This document shows positions 1-11,903 of a stretch of 64,000 nucleotides of DNA, in pieces; within the stretch, counting starts at the first letter, position 1, and each line of letters opens with the position of its first letter. Origin of the DNA: Euzebya pacifica (GTDB lineage Bacteria; Actinomycetota; Nitriliruptoria; Euzebyales; Euzebyaceae); the NCBI RefSeq assembly GCF_003344865.1, contig NZ_CP031165.1:1-64000 (forward strand), read 5' to 3'. Position numbers and translations under genes: made by a program. Below the pieces are notes generated by a model. The model was not told where the DNA came from, did not search any database, and worked only from the letters and a program-made list of their open reading frames with translations.

Positions 1-1419
1 ATGGACCTCGAAGGCCAAGACCTCGTCGACGTCTGGAACACGGCGGTGAGGCAGCTCTCGGCCGACGTCCCCAGCGCCGCACAGCTGACCTGGATGGCCG
101 AGACCCACCCGATCGGCCTGTCCGATGGGGTGTGTGTGCTGTCCGCCCCGCACGAGTTCGCCCGGGAGCAGCTGCGCCGGAAGTTCCAGGACAAGATCTC
201 TGGCGCCCTGTCCGACGCGGTCGGGTCCCCGGTGACGCTGGTCATCACCGTCAGGCCCGACACCGCCGAACCGACATCCACCAGCGACCCGGCACCGTTC
301 GTCGAGGAACCCGACGACGTGCGCATGGCCCCGCCGACGCCCCGTGTCGACAGCTCGGTCCCCGGCAACGTGCACCCCCTGCCGACGTCGAACCTGTCCG
401 ACAAGTACGTCTTCGAACGCTTCGTGATCGGGCCGGGCAACCGGTTCGCCCATGCCGCGGCGTTCGCGGTGGCCGAGGCGCCCGCGAAGGCCTACAACCC
501 GCTGTTCATCTACGGCGGCTCCGGGCTGGGCAAGACCCATCTCCTCCAGGCCGTCGGCCACTACGCCGGGCGGCTGTACCCCCGCTCCAAGATCACCTAC
601 GTGACCTCCGAGCAGTTCACGTCGGAGTTCATCGAGGGGGTCCGCAGCGGGCACCAGGCCAGCTTCCAGCGGCGATACCGCGACGTCGACATCCTCCTGA
701 TCGACGACATCCAGTTCCTGGAGAAGGCCGAGCGGACGCAGGAGGAGTTCTTCCACACCTTCAACGCGCTGCACCACGCCGAGAAGCAGATCGTGCTGAC
801 CTCCGACCGGCCGCCACGGGCGCTCGAGCGCCTCGAGGACCGGCTGCGCACACGGTTCGAGATGGGCCTGCTGACCGACGTCCAGCCCCCGGACCTCGAG
901 ACCCGTCAGGCGATCCTGCGTCGCAAGGCGGAGCTGGAGGAGGTCGACGTGCCCGCTGGGGTGCTCGAGCTGATCGCCAGCCGCATCTCCACCAACATCC
1001 GCGAGCTCGAGGGGGCGCTCATCCGTGTGATCGCGGCCGCCAGCCTGTCCAAGCAGCCCGTCAGCATGGCGCTGGCCGAGACCGCGCTCAAGGACATCTT
1101 CCCCGCCGCAACCCTGGGGGAGATCACCGCCGACGTGATCATGGACGAGACCGCCAAGTACTTCGGCTTCTCCACCGACGAGCTGTGCTCGGCCACCCGG
1201 ACCCGCTCGCTGGTGACGGCCCGGCAGGTGGCCATGTACCTGACCCGTGAGCTGACCGAGCTGTCGCTGCCCAAGATCGGCGAACAGTACGGCGGCCGGG
1301 ACCACACCACGGTCATCCACGCGAACAAGAAGATCCAGAAGCTCATCCGCGAACGGCCAGCCCTGTTCGAGCAGATCCAGGAACTCACCGGGCACATCAA
1401 GGCACGGTCCCGTGGTTGA
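1..1419 (+). CDS. dnaA: Chromosomal replication initiator DnaA
   Basis: Binds DnaA boxes at the origin as ATP-DnaA, melts DNA and recruits the replicative helicase. Of 472 residues, 1-110 form the protein-interaction domain, followed by a Pro/Asp-rich linker. The AAA+ ATPase has Walker A GGSGLGKT near residues 172-179 and Walker B ILLIDDIQ near 231-238. The C-terminal helix-turn-helix carries the DnaA signature GGRDHTTVIHA near 431-441. The ATG is the first base of the window, so the promoter and the rpmH side are not visible. Length and domain order are normal, and dnaN follows in the usual order. Confidence 0.99.
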   Translation: MDLEGQDLVDVWNTAVRQLSADVPSAAQLTWMAETHPIGLSDGVCVLSAPHEFAREQLRRKFQDKISGALSDAVGSPVTLVITVRPDTAEPTSTSDPAPFVEEPDDVRMAPPTPRVDSSVPGNVHPLPTSNLSDKYVFERFVIGPGNRFAHAAAFAVAEAPAKAYNPLFIYGGSGLGKTHLLQAVGHYAGRLYPRSKITYVTSEQFTSEFIEGVRSGHQASFQRRYRDVDILLIDDIQFLEKAERTQEEFFHTFNALHHAEKQIVLTSDRPPRALERLEDRLRTRFEMGLLTDVQPPDLETRQAILRRKAELEEVDVPAGVLELIASRISTNIRELEGALIRVIAAASLSKQPVSMALAETALKDIFPAATLGEITADVIMDETAKYFGFSTDELCSATRTRSLVTARQVAMYLTRELTELSLPKIGEQYGGRDHTTVIHANKKIQKLIRERPALFEQIQELTGHIKARSRG

Positions 1420-1711
1420 GATTCACCCACAGGACCTCGTGGACAACCGGTGGACGGTCCTCGACGCTCCACGAGCAGAACGCGACACTGGGCTTGTCCA
1501 CATGCGCGTTCCCGGAATTACACGTGTGCCGCACAGCTTCCCCACGAGGCGGCCAACAGGGTCAAACGGCCTTTGACCTGCCGAAACAGTGGTTACCCAC
1601 AGGCATTCGTCGCCCCTACAACTACAACTGTTCCTAGAGATCTGACATCAACCCCTTAACCCGAGGGCCCGGGGAGCGGTGGAAAACACCGCCACGAGCC
1701 GAGGAGATCCC
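1420..1711. other. dnaA-dnaN intergenic region, candidate oriC
   Basis: This gene-free gap holds a consensus-type box TTGTCCACA at 1494-1502. One-mismatch boxes lie at 1438-1446 (reverse, CGTGGACAA) and 1593-1601 (TTACCCACA), with a weaker CACCCACA at 1424-1431. The stretch 1616-1660 is relatively AT-rich for this genome. In most actinobacteria oriC lies between dnaA and dnaN. This gap is short and box-poor, so the functional origin may extend upstream of the window or use other sites. Confidence 0.6.
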
Positions 1712-2836
1712 ATGAAGTTCCGCGCCGAGCGCACCGAGTTCGAAGAGGCCATCAAGTGGGTGCAGCGCACCGTCGGCGAACGCGTCAGCTTCCCCGCCAT
1801 GGCCGGCATCAAGCTGAGCCTGGCCGGTGACGAGCTGACCCTGTCCTCGACCAACGGACAGATCGACTCCGAGCTGACCCTGCCCGTCCAGGGCGAACGG
1901 GACGGCGGGGCCCTCGTGTCCGGCAAGCTGCTCAGCAACGTCGTCCACCTGCTGCCCAACGACGCCGTGGAGATCGCCGCCGTCAACGAGGCCATGAACA
2001 TCCGCTGTGGCCGCGCCAGCTTCGAGCTGCGGCTGATGGTCCTCGAGGACTTCCCGTCCATGCGGACCCCGCTGGAGGATGCGCCCTCCGCCACCCTCCA
2101 GGCCGGCGAGTTCTCCCAGCTGATCACCCAGGTCGCCCGCTCCGCCAGCACCGAGGACGCCCGCGCGGTCCTCACCGGCGTGAAGCTGGAGGCCAGCGAC
2201 GGCAACTTCACTGCCGCGGCCACCGACTCCTACCGCCTCGCCGTCCGCACGATCCCGTGGGACGAGGCGGGTGAGATGAGCGCCCTCGTGTCGCGTCGTG
2301 CGCTGGAACAGGCCAAGCACGCTGCAGACATGCTCGGGAGCGCCGTGAAGCTGGTCCTGGAGCCCAGCTACGCCACCTTCGTGTTCGCCGACCGTCGTCT
2401 GGTCTCCACCCTCGTCGAGGGCAAGTACCCCGAGTACCGCGGGCTCATCCCCGACGGCTACGAGCGGCGCATCCGTGTCGACCGCCAGGCCCTGACCGAG
2501 GTCGTGCGACGCATCGCCGTCGTCGGTGAGGCCGACAAGGCGATGACGCCGGTCATCCTCGGCATGGACAGCGACACCCTGACGGTCAAGGCCGACTCCA
2601 CCGAAGCCGGTCAGGCCGAGGAGTCCCTCCCGATCGAGCTGGAGGGCGAGCCGTTGCAGATCGCCTTCAACCCGCGCTTCCTGATCGACGGGCTCGACGC
2701 CATGGGCGGCGAGCAGGTGATGTTCGAGTTCCGTGACGAGCTCAAGCCCGCCGTCATGCGCCCGCCGGCCCCCGAGGAGGGCGACGACGAGTCCGACGCG
2801 GACTACCTGTACCTGCTGATGCCCGTCCGGGTCTGA
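1712..2836 (+). CDS. dnaN: DNA polymerase III beta subunit (sliding clamp)
   Basis: Ring-shaped processivity clamp that tethers the replicase and repair polymerases to DNA. The 374 residues fit the three repeated clamp domains, starting MKFRAERTEFEEAIKWV and ending in the typical LMPVRV. I chose the ATG at 1712 because GAGGAG lies 5-10 bases upstream; an in-frame GTG at 1679 has no such site. A short acidic insert (EEGDDESDAD) just before the C-terminal strand is a lineage feature. A DinB-fold gene follows after one base, indicating cotranscription. Confidence 0.98.
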   Translation: MKFRAERTEFEEAIKWVQRTVGERVSFPAMAGIKLSLAGDELTLSSTNGQIDSELTLPVQGERDGGALVSGKLLSNVVHLLPNDAVEIAAVNEAMNIRCGRASFELRLMVLEDFPSMRTPLEDAPSATLQAGEFSQLITQVARSASTEDARAVLTGVKLEASDGNFTAAATDSYRLAVRTIPWDEAGEMSALVSRRALEQAKHAADMLGSAVKLVLEPSYATFVFADRRLVSTLVEGKYPEYRGLIPDGYERRIRVDRQALTEVVRRIAVVGEADKAMTPVILGMDSDTLTVKADSTEAGQAEESLPIELEGEPLQIAFNPRFLIDGLDAMGGEQVMFEFRDELKPAVMRPPAPEEGDDESDADYLYLLMPVRV

Positions 2837-2837
2837 C

Positions 2838-3365
2838 GTGGGCCTCGCCGAGCGCGTCGACCCGGTCGGCGCGACCGACGAGAAGACCATGCTGGTGCAG
2901 TACCTGGACCACCAGCGGGCGACCGTGGCGATGAAGGCCCGCGGCGTGGATGCCGCGGGCACCGCCGCCACGGTCGGCGCCTCGACCCTCACCCTCGGCG
3001 GGCTGGTCAAGCACCTGACCCTCGTCGAGCACAGCTGGTTCGAGCACCGCTTCGTCAACGGCCCCGAACGGGAGCCCTGGGCCAGCGTGGACTGGGACGC
3101 TGATCCCGACTGGGAGTTCCGGACCGGAGCGACCGAGGACATCGACGAGCTGCTCGCGGACTACGCGGCGGCCTGCGAACGATCCAACGCCGTCATCGCC
3201 GCGGCGAAGCTCGACGACCGGCTGGCCTGGCCCGGCTGGGACGAGGCCGAGCGCGAACGACCGAGCCTGCGCTGGGTCATCCTGCACATGATCGAGGAGA
3301 CGGCCCGCCATGCGGGGCACGCCGACCTGCTGCGCGAAGCCGTCGACGGCGCCGTCGGCGAGTGA
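2838..3365 (+). CDS. DinB-fold protein (DUF664 / mycothiol-transferase-like)
   Basis: Predicted four-helix-bundle protein of the DinB/DUF664 family, 175 residues. Family members include metal-binding thiol S-transferases that use mycothiol or bacillithiol. Three His residues at typical family positions can be seen: in LVKHLTLVEHSWFEHRF and in EETARHAGHADLL. The start is GTG, one base after the dnaN stop. Sitting between dnaN and recF is unusual, as mycobacteria carry a dehydrogenase (gnd) there. The fold is fairly secure; the substrate is unknown. Confidence 0.8.
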   Translation: MGLAERVDPVGATDEKTMLVQYLDHQRATVAMKARGVDAAGTAATVGASTLTLGGLVKHLTLVEHSWFEHRFVNGPEREPWASVDWDADPDWEFRTGATEDIDELLADYAAACERSNAVIAAAKLDDRLAWPGWDEAERERPSLRWVILHMIEETARHAGHADLLREAVDGAVGE

Positions 3366-3393
3366 CCCGCCCGACCACGGCACGGGTGACCTG

Positions 3394-4557
3394 ATGCGGC
3401 TGGAATCGCTGCACCTGCTCGACGTGCGCAACTACGAACGGCTGGACCTCGAGCTCCAGCCGGGGGTGACGACGTTCGTCGGCTCCAACGCGCAGGGCAA
3501 GACCAACCTGCTGGAGGCCGTGCACTACCTGTCGCTGGGCCGTTCCCACCGGGTCTCCAGCGACCAGGCGATGGTCCGGGCCGGCGCGGACGCCGCGGTC
3601 ATCAGGGCCGAAGCGCGCAGCGACATGGGCCAACGGATCGCCGTCAGCGTCGAGCTCCGCCAGGGACGCAACCGTGCGCAGCTCAACGGGCAACCCATGC
3701 AGCGGATGTCCGACGCGTTCGGCGCGATCCGCTCCGTCATGCTGGCCCCGGAGGACCTGACCCTGGTCCGCCGTGACCCCGGCGACCGGCGTCGGTTCCT
3801 CGACGACCTGCTGGCGGGGCGACGGGCCACGTTCGCCGGCGTCCGGAGCGACCTCGACCGTGCGCTCGCCCAGCGCAACGCGGTCCTCAAGGACGCCCGG
3901 ATCACGGGTCGTCTGCAGCGCGACGTGCTGGAGGTGTGGACCGACACCTACGTCAACACCGCCGGCCCGGTGCTGGCTGCCCGCATCGCCGCCATCAACG
4001 CCCTCGCGGCACCCGTCGCCGAGGCCTACGCCGACCTGGTGGCCGCCAGCCCCGCCCAGGACGTGGGACGACTGCCCGTCCTGGCCTACGAGCTGTCGTG
4101 GGGGCGTACCGTCACCGGGACGGCGGGCCAACCGGTGCCCGACCCGGCCGAGCTGGCCGCAGAGCTGCGCGAAGCCCTGGCCGAGCAGGAACGCGACGAG
4201 GTCCGCCGCGGCATGACGCTGGTCGGACCGCACCGCGACGAGCTCTTCCTCGGCATCGGGGACCTGCCGGCCAAGGGGTACGCCAGCCACGGGGAGCAGT
4301 GGTCGCTGGCCCTCGCCCTCAAGCTCGCCTCCCACGAGGTCATCGGTGAGATCGGCGATCAGCCGATCGTCCTCCTCGACGACGTGTTCGCCGAGCTCGA
4401 CGCCGATCGACGCCGTCGGTTGGCCGCGCGCTGCGCAGCCTTCGAGCAGGTCCTGGTCACCGCCGCGGTCGGCACCGAGGTCCCCCTGGAGGGGATGCGC
4501 GTGCACATCAGGGCCGGTACGGTCATCGACCCGCCGTCGACCGGAGGATCCACGTGA
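3394..4557 (+). CDS. recF: DNA replication and repair protein RecF
   Basis: SMC-like ATPase that helps load RecA at single-strand gaps. Of 387 residues, Walker A GSNAQGKTN is at 30-38, a MTLVGPHRDEL motif is near 274-284, and Walker B LLDDVFAELD is near 327-336. All key ATPase elements are present. The ATG at 3394 gives the canonical N-terminus MRLESLHLLDVRNYERL; longer in-frame extensions would overlap the upstream gene by about 50 bases and match nothing. A DUF721 gene follows, as in most actinobacteria. Confidence 0.97.
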   Translation: MRLESLHLLDVRNYERLDLELQPGVTTFVGSNAQGKTNLLEAVHYLSLGRSHRVSSDQAMVRAGADAAVIRAEARSDMGQRIAVSVELRQGRNRAQLNGQPMQRMSDAFGAIRSVMLAPEDLTLVRRDPGDRRRFLDDLLAGRRATFAGVRSDLDRALAQRNAVLKDARITGRLQRDVLEVWTDTYVNTAGPVLAARIAAINALAAPVAEAYADLVAASPAQDVGRLPVLAYELSWGRTVTGTAGQPVPDPAELAAELREALAEQERDEVRRGMTLVGPHRDELFLGIGDLPAKGYASHGEQWSLALALKLASHEVIGEIGDQPIVLLDDVFAELDADRRRRLAARCAAFEQVLVTAAVGTEVPLEGMRVHIRAGTVIDPPSTGGST

Positions 4558-4612
4558 AACCGACTGCCCTCCGCCCGGTGCTGATGCTCGCCCCGAACGC
4601 CCGAACGCCCGG

Positions 4613-4933
4613 ATGAGCCGGCGACCACACCGTCCCGACCCCCAGCCGATCGGGCGGGTCATCGACGAGATGATCACCCGCCGTCGTTGGGCCGGGCGAC
4701 TCGACGGGGCGCGGATCTTCGACTTCTGGGACGAGGCTGCGGGGCCCGACATCGCCGCGCATGCCAACCCCGTGCGGCTGCACGGCGGCGTCCTGGTGAT
4801 CGCGGCCGAGGACGCCGGCTGGGCAACCCAGCTGCGCTACTTCACCGGCGACCTGCAGGCCCGGGTCAACTCGATCATGGGACCGGACACTGTCCGCAAG
4901 ATCGAGATCGTGGTCCAACGCTCGGGCAAATAG
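4613..4933 (+). CDS. DUF721 (DciA-like) protein
   Basis: 106-residue DUF721 protein. This family includes DciA, the ancestral loader of the DnaB helicase in bacteria lacking DnaC/DnaI. The sequence shows the family pattern: a basic N-terminus, an IGRVIDEMI helix, WDEAAGPDIAAHANPVRLHGGVLVI and WATQLRYFTGDLQARVN. ATG 4613 is the only plausible in-frame start, and its ribosome site is weak, so coupling to recF 55 bases upstream is likely. Location between recF and gyrB is the standard actinobacterial arrangement. The helicase-loading role is inferred from the family. Confidence 0.88.
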   Translation: MSRRPHRPDPQPIGRVIDEMITRRRWAGRLDGARIFDFWDEAAGPDIAAHANPVRLHGGVLVIAAEDAGWATQLRYFTGDLQARVNSIMGPDTVRKIEIVVQRSGK

Positions 4934-4948
4934 CCCCTGACCTGCTGA

Positions 4949-7138
<2,190 letters not shown>

Positions 7139-7171
7139 GGCCCTTGAACGGTCCAGCAGAGGTTCACCATC

Positions 7172-9844
7172 ATGGCTGACGACACCACTCCTGACGTGCC
7201 CGAGGACGCCACGCCCGAGACCCCCGCGGGGGAGGGCGAGGCGACCGTGGCCACCGAGGTCTTCGAGGCAGTCGAGATCGAGGAGGAGATGCAGCGCTCC
7301 TACATCGATTACGCGATGAGCGTGATCGTGGGACGTGCGTTGCCCGACGTCCGTGACGGCCTCAAGCCCGTCCACCGCCGCATCCTGTTCTCCATGTGGG
7401 AGGGCGGCATGCGCGCCGGCACGCAGCACCGCAAGTCCGCGGCTGCCGTCGGTGATGTGATGAAGAAGTACCACCCCCACGGCGACTCCTCGATCTACGA
7501 CGCGCTGGTCCGCATGGCCCAGCCGTGGGCGATCCGGTACCCGCTGATCGAGGGGCACGGCAACTTCGGCTCCGTCGACGGCGACCCTCCGGCGGCCATG
7601 CGGTACACCGAAGCTCGCCTGTCCCCCCTCGCGATGGAGCTCCTCCGCGACATCGAGGAGGAGACCGTCGACTGGCAGGACAACTACGACGGCCAGGAGT
7701 CCGAGCCGCTGGTCCTGCCGAGCCGCTTCCCGAACCTGCTGGTCAACGGCTCGGCCGGCATCGCCGTCGGCATGGCCACCAACGTCCCGCCGCACAACCT
7801 CGGTGAGGTCACCCGGGCCATCGTGGCGCAGATGGCCAACCCCGAGATCACGCTCGACGAGCTGATGCAGATCATCCCCGGGCCGGACTTCCCGACCGGG
7901 GCCCTGATCATGGGCGCAAACCCCATCCGCCAGGCCTACGAGACGGGTCGCGGGTCGATCCGGATGCGCGCCGTCGTCGACATCGAGGAGAACCGCGCCG
8001 GCGAGCAGCTGGTCGTTACCGAGCTGCCCTACCAGGTCAACAAGGCCAACCTGGCGCTGAAGATCGCCGAGCTGGTCAACACCAAGCGGCTCACGGGCAT
8101 CCGCGACATCCGCGACGAGTCCAACCGCAAGGGCATCCGGCTGGTCATCGAGCTGAAGCGCGATGCCAACGCCCAGGTCGTGCTCAATCAGCTGTACAAG
8201 GCCACGCAGCTGCAGGACACCTTCGGCGTCATCAACCTCTCCCTGGTCCCCACCGGTGAGGACGAGATCGGCCCCGGGGTGCCGCGCACGATGGGTCTCA
8301 AGGACACCATCTCGCGCTACATCACCCACCAGATCGAGATCATCACCCGCCGGACGGAGTACCGGCTGCGCAAGGCCCGCGAACGAGCCCACATCCTCGA
8401 GGGCCTGATCATCGCGCTGGACAACCTCGACGACGTCATCCAGCTGATCCGCAACTCCGCCTCCGCCGACGCTGCCCAGTCCGAGCTGATGTCGCGCTTC
8501 GACCTGTCCGACGTGCAGGCCACCGCGATCCTCAACCTGCCCCTCCGCCGCCTGGCCGCCCTCGAGCGCCAGCGGATCCAGGAGGAGTACGCCGAGCTGA
8601 TGGAGCGGATCATCGAGCTCGAGGGCATCCTCGCGGACCCCCAGAAGGTCAAGGACATCATCGTCGAGGAGCTGGAGGAGATCGCCGACCGCTTCGGCGA
8701 CGCTCGGCGGACCCGGATCGTCCCGGCCGAGGGCGACCTCGACATCGAGGACCTCATCGCCGAGGAAGAGGTGGTCGTCACGATCACCCAGGCCGGCTAC
8801 ATCAAGCGGGTCTCCGCCAGCGAGTACAAGGTCCAGAAGCGCGGCGGCAAGGGCATCAACGCCGGTGGCCTCAAGGACGAGGACATCATCTGGGACCTGT
8901 TCTCCACCTCCACCCACCACTGGGTGCTGTTCTTCACCTCCAAGGGTCGGATGCATCGCATCAAGGCCTGGCAGATCCCCGAGAAGAGCCGTACCGCCCG
9001 TGGCGTCTACATGGCGAACGTGCCCGGCCTGGAGCTGGACAAGGACGAGGTCGTGCGCACCGTCGTGCACCTCGAGTCGCTCGAGCAGAACGGCAAGCAC
9101 CTGCTGTTCTCCACCCGCAACGGCATCGTCAAGCGCACGAAGCTGGAGGAGTACGACTCCCCGCGGTCCACGCTGATCGCGATCAACCTCCGCGACGGCG
9201 ACGAGCTGATCGACGTGCGGCTGACCTCGGGTGACGACGACGTGATCCTCGTGTCCCTCAAGGGCCAGTCGATCCGCTTCCACGAGTCCGACGCCCGCGC
9301 CATGGGCCGCAACGCCAGCGGTGTGAAGGGCATGAACCTTGCCGACGGCGACGAGCTGCTCGCCTGCGCCATCGTCGAACCCGACGGCTACCTCGTCGTC
9401 ATCACCGACGAGGGCTACGGCAAGCGGACCCCGCTGGAGCGGTACCCCACGCAGAAGCGCGGCGGCATGGGCGTGAAGACCGCCAAGCTGACCGATGGTC
9501 GTGGTGGCCTCGTCGGCGCGATCGTCGCCGGGTACGAGCAGGAGATCTTCATCGTCACCGACCGGGGCACCATCATCCGGATGGACGTCAAGGACGTCCG
9601 GCCCACAGGGCGCAACACCCAGGGCGTGCGCGTGATGACCCCCAGGGACGGCGCCAAGGTCGCCTCCGTCGCGAAGGTCATGGAGCTCGAGGACGACGAC
9701 GAGGAGTCCGAGGACGGCGAGGCGACCGACGGCGAGTCGACGGTCGACCTCGACCAGCAGGTGTCAACGACGGAGGTCGAGGGCATCGATGACGAGATCG
9801 ATGGCGACGGCGAGTCCTCGGACGGAGCCGACGAGGAGGAGTAG
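7172..9844 (+). CDS. gyrA: DNA gyrase subunit A
   Basis: DNA-breaking subunit of gyrase, 890 residues. It shows the conserved start [18 protein letters not shown], the quinolone-pocket region [15 protein letters not shown] and catalytic Tyr145 in [10 protein letters not shown]. The C-terminal pinwheel has a GyrA-box-like QKRGGKG and a second KRGGMG repeat. The last roughly 50 residues form a very acidic tail rich in Asp/Glu, longer than in mycobacterial GyrA, which may tune DNA wrapping. It probably forms an operon with gyrB. Confidence 0.98.
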   Translation: MADDTTPDVPEDATPETPAGEGEATVATEVFEAVEIEEEMQRSYIDYAMSVIVGRALPDVRDGLKPVHRRILFSMWEGGMRAGTQHRKSAAAVGDVMKKYHPHGDSSIYDALVRMAQPWAIRYPLIEGHGNFGSVDGDPPAAMRYTEARLSPLAMELLRDIEEETVDWQDNYDGQESEPLVLPSRFPNLLVNGSAGIAVGMATNVPPHNLGEVTRAIVAQMANPEITLDELMQIIPGPDFPTGALIMGANPIRQAYETGRGSIRMRAVVDIEENRAGEQLVVTELPYQVNKANLALKIAELVNTKRLTGIRDIRDESNRKGIRLVIELKRDANAQVVLNQLYKATQLQDTFGVINLSLVPTGEDEIGPGVPRTMGLKDTISRYITHQIEIITRRTEYRLRKARERAHILEGLIIALDNLDDVIQLIRNSASADAAQSELMSRFDLSDVQATAILNLPLRRLAALERQRIQEEYAELMERIIELEGILADPQKVKDIIVEELEEIADRFGDARRTRIVPAEGDLDIEDLIAEEEVVVTITQAGYIKRVSASEYKVQKRGGKGINAGGLKDEDIIWDLFSTSTHHWVLFFTSKGRMHRIKAWQIPEKSRTARGVYMANVPGLELDKDEVVRTVVHLESLEQNGKHLLFSTRNGIVKRTKLEEYDSPRSTLIAINLRDGDELIDVRLTSGDDDVILVSLKGQSIRFHESDARAMGRNASGVKGMNLADGDELLACAIVEPDGYLVVITDEGYGKRTPLERYPTQKRGGMGVKTAKLTDGRGGLVGAIVAGYEQEIFIVTDRGTIIRMDVKDVRPTGRNTQGVRVMTPRDGAKVASVAKVMELEDDDEESEDGEATDGESTVDLDQQVSTTEVEGIDDEIDGDGESSDGADEEE

Positions 9845-9905
9845 CCTTCACCCGGCCGATCGGCCCGCACGGCGCCGTCACCGGGTCAACTAGACTGCGA
9901 GCACC

Positions 9906-10343
9906 ATGTCAACCACCCAACGCCCCAGCAGCGGGAAGAACAAGCCCGCCACGCGGGTGAGCAACCAGCAGCCCCCGCGCGAGCGGGTCAGGACCGGTCA
10001 GGTCGTCCGTCGTCGGGCCACCGTGCGCCGCATCGACCCCTGGTCGGTGCTGAAGCTGTCGGTCATCTTCTACTTCTGCTTCCTGCTCGTGGTCATGCTG
10101 GGGCTCAGCGTCTTCTGGTCCGTCATCCTCCGGATCGGCGTGCTCGAGACGCTGACGTCGTTCCTCGACGAGCTGCAGCTGACGCTGGTGATCAACGGTG
10201 GGAACATCGCCCGTGCGGCGTTCCTGTTGGGTCTGCTCAACGTCGTGCTGTGGACCGGCATCAACGTTTTCCTTGCCTTCCTCTACAACCTGGTCGCCGA
10301 TCTCCTCGGCGGACTGCGTATCGAGTTGGCAAGCGAGGAGTAG
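9906..10343 (+). CDS. DUF3566 membrane protein
   Basis: 145-residue actinobacterial protein regularly found just after gyrA. A basic, disordered N-terminal 35 residues lead into ATVRRIDPWSVLKLSVIFY, then two membrane segments at about 50-75 and 100-130. Mycobacterial relatives have been linked to cell-wall elongation, but the molecular role is open. A -10-like TAGACT at 9891-9896 stands 9 bases before the ATG, so translation may start with almost no leader. Confidence 0.9.
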   Translation: MSTTQRPSSGKNKPATRVSNQQPPRERVRTGQVVRRRATVRRIDPWSVLKLSVIFYFCFLLVVMLGLSVFWSVILRIGVLETLTSFLDELQLTLVINGGNIARAAFLLGLLNVVLWTGINVFLAFLYNLVADLLGGLRIELASEE

Positions 10344-10355
10344 TCGACCTACACT
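10326..10355 (+). promoter_or_regulatory. tRNA-Ile promoter
   Basis: TTGGCA at 10326-10331 and TACACT at 10350-10355 are separated by 18 bases, with the predicted start about 35 bases before the mature tRNA. The -35 box sits at the end of the DUF3566 gene. The same pair of hexamers with identical spacing precedes tRNA-Leu at 41939-41968. Confidence 0.6.
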
Positions 10356-10395
10356 CCTTGACTCCCGCGCGGGCTCTCCGCATCCGCGCAACAAA

Positions 10396-10466
<71 letters not shown>

Positions 10467-10469
<3 letters not shown>

Positions 10470-10668
10470 CATACTTCCGACTCGCTGACGCTCGCCGTCG
10501 TCCGTGGGCCATCGAGGACATCCTTTGGTTTCCCGCTCCGCTCGGGCCGTTCGGGCCACGGAGGCCCCACATACTTCCGACTCGCTGACGCTCGCCGTCG
10601 TCCGTGGGCCATCGAGGACTCCTTTTGGGTTTCCGCTCCGCTCGGGCCGTTCGAGGCCACGGAGGCCG
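10467..10668. repeat. Tandem ~100-bp duplication anchored on the tRNA-Ile 3' end
   Basis: Unit A (10467-10566) begins with the last tRNA bases. Unit B (10567-10668) repeats it: the first roughly 52 bases are identical and the rest has only a few changes. Each unit contains an inverted copy of the tRNA 3' end (15 bases, GTGGGCCATCGAGGA) at 10504-10518 and 10604-10618, able to pair with 10456-10470. The remainder of the gap to 10812 shows no gene. Confidence 0.85.
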
Positions 10669-10812
10669 GGGCGACCAAGCTGGTTGCTTGCGCTTCTCGG
10701 TGCCGTTGAGGGTGTCGGGTGGCACACCACGAGTGGTTGAGCTGGGCGGGGGTTTGTTGGCGCGATCGGGGCCTGGGTCGCGTATGGGTGGGTTTGGGCA
10801 CGATCGTGGGGG

Positions 10813-11487
10813 GTGAGGTGGTTCAATCCGTCCATGCAGCCATCCGCTCGAGCTTCGTCGACGACCGACGCCAGTGCGCCGATCGCGTTCCCGGAGCCGC
10901 GGAGTGGTGGGGGGCAGGTGACGATCCTCACCCGGCGGGCTCGCGTCGGGGTGTCGGGGGCGCACCAGCGAGAGCCCCGGGAGGACAGCGCCCTGCTCGT
11001 CCTCGGCACCGGGACCGCCGTGCTGCGTTCCATCACCCTTCGGACGCCGGCCGAGCATCGCCACGCCGGTCGCATCCCGCCCGCAGAGCTCCAGCTGCGC
11101 TTCACCGCCGACGAGGGCGCCCAGGTGGGCATCGCCGTGCCGATCGTCCCCGGCCCGGCCAGCGCGGCCCTCGATGACCTCGAGCGCGGGATCCTCGACG
11201 TGTACGGCCTCCTGGCACGCCCTCGGGAGTTCGCGGGTTACCACGGCACCGAGACCGTGCCGCCCTTCCTCGACCCGATGATGTGGCTGGTCGCCCTCAC
11301 GCCGGCCACCGCCGGTATCGCCCAGATCGACCGGATCGTGACGGCGACGGCCGACGGCCAGCGCCCCCTCCCACCCCGGGCCCTGCAGCCCAGCCGTGGG
11401 CGACCGGTCGTTCGACTGCGAGCAAAGGTCCTGATCCTGCGCACGGGCAGCTCGGGGGCCGAGACCGGCGAGCTGGCGCGGACCTGA
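10813..11487 (+). CDS. Alpha-carbonic-anhydrase-like protein lacking zinc ligands
   Basis: 224 residues. The central part TPAEHRHAGRIPPAELQL parallels the alpha-carbonic anhydrase block SEHTxDGxxxPxELH. The later GYHGTETVPPFLDPMMWLV and RALQPSRGRPV parallel YxGSLTTPPCxExVxW and RPLQPLNGR. The three zinc His positions of true enzymes appear replaced (Thr/Arg in the first strand, Gln in ELQL), so it is probably not a CO2 hydratase. No signal peptide or membrane segment is visible. Start is uncertain: GTG 10813 or ATG 10834. The comparison is by eye and another beta-rich fold is possible. Confidence 0.5.
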   Translation: MRWFNPSMQPSARASSTTDASAPIAFPEPRSGGGQVTILTRRARVGVSGAHQREPREDSALLVLGTGTAVLRSITLRTPAEHRHAGRIPPAELQLRFTADEGAQVGIAVPIVPGPASAALDDLERGILDVYGLLARPREFAGYHGTETVPPFLDPMMWLVALTPATAGIAQIDRIVTATADGQRPLPPRALQPSRGRPVVRLRAKVLILRTGSSGAETGELART

Positions 11488-11589
11488 CGCATCACCTGCC
11501 CGCCCTGCCGTCCTCGGGTAGGCTCCGCGGCCGAACACCCCCATCGTGACGCGAGCCCTGCCCGACCGAGGCAGACGGAGGAGACCGAG

Positions 11590-11703
11590 ATGAAGAAGCT
11601 GATTGTCCTGCTGGCCGTCCTCGCCGCTGGAGCCATGGCGCTGAAGCGCCAGCGCGACATGGAGCTCGACGAGGCGATCTGGGAAGAGCCTCGCGACCTG
11701 TAG
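11590..11703 (+). CDS. DLW-39 family small protein
   Basis: 37-residue protein: a hydrophobic N-terminal segment MKKLIVLLAVLAAGAMALK, then a charged tail ending DEAIWEEPRDL. Size, sequence and position between tRNA-Ile and tRNA-Ala match the actinobacterial DLW-39 family, whose function is unknown. GGAGGAG lies 6-12 bases upstream of the ATG, and a -10-like TAGGCT is at 11519-11524. It is probably inserted in the membrane as a single-pass peptide. Confidence 0.85.
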   Translation: MKKLIVLLAVLAAGAMALKRQRDMELDEAIWEEPRDL

Positions 11704-11791
11704 GCCACCCGACGAAGGGGCGGCTGTACGACGGGTCCAGGACAGGTCTGGGCCCGATGCCTCGTGGCGCGCTACCCTTCGTTCTCCCCCA

Positions 11792-11864
11792 GGGGCCATA
11801 GCTCAGTTGGTAGAGCGCTGTCTTTGCATGGCAGATGTCGGCGGTTCGATTCCGCCTGGCTCCA
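11792..11864 (+). tRNA. tRNA-Ala (TGC)
   Basis: 73-base cloverleaf. GGGGCCA (11792-11798) pairs with TGGCTCC (11857-11863), with discriminator A at 11864. The anticodon loop TTTGCAT gives TGC and the T-loop TTCGATT is canonical. CCA is not encoded. A -10-like TACCCT at 11773-11778 suggests its own promoter. Confidence 0.97.
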
Positions 11865-11903
11865 CGACATCCATCCACCGCTCACGCCCGACCGGAAGCC
11901 GAG

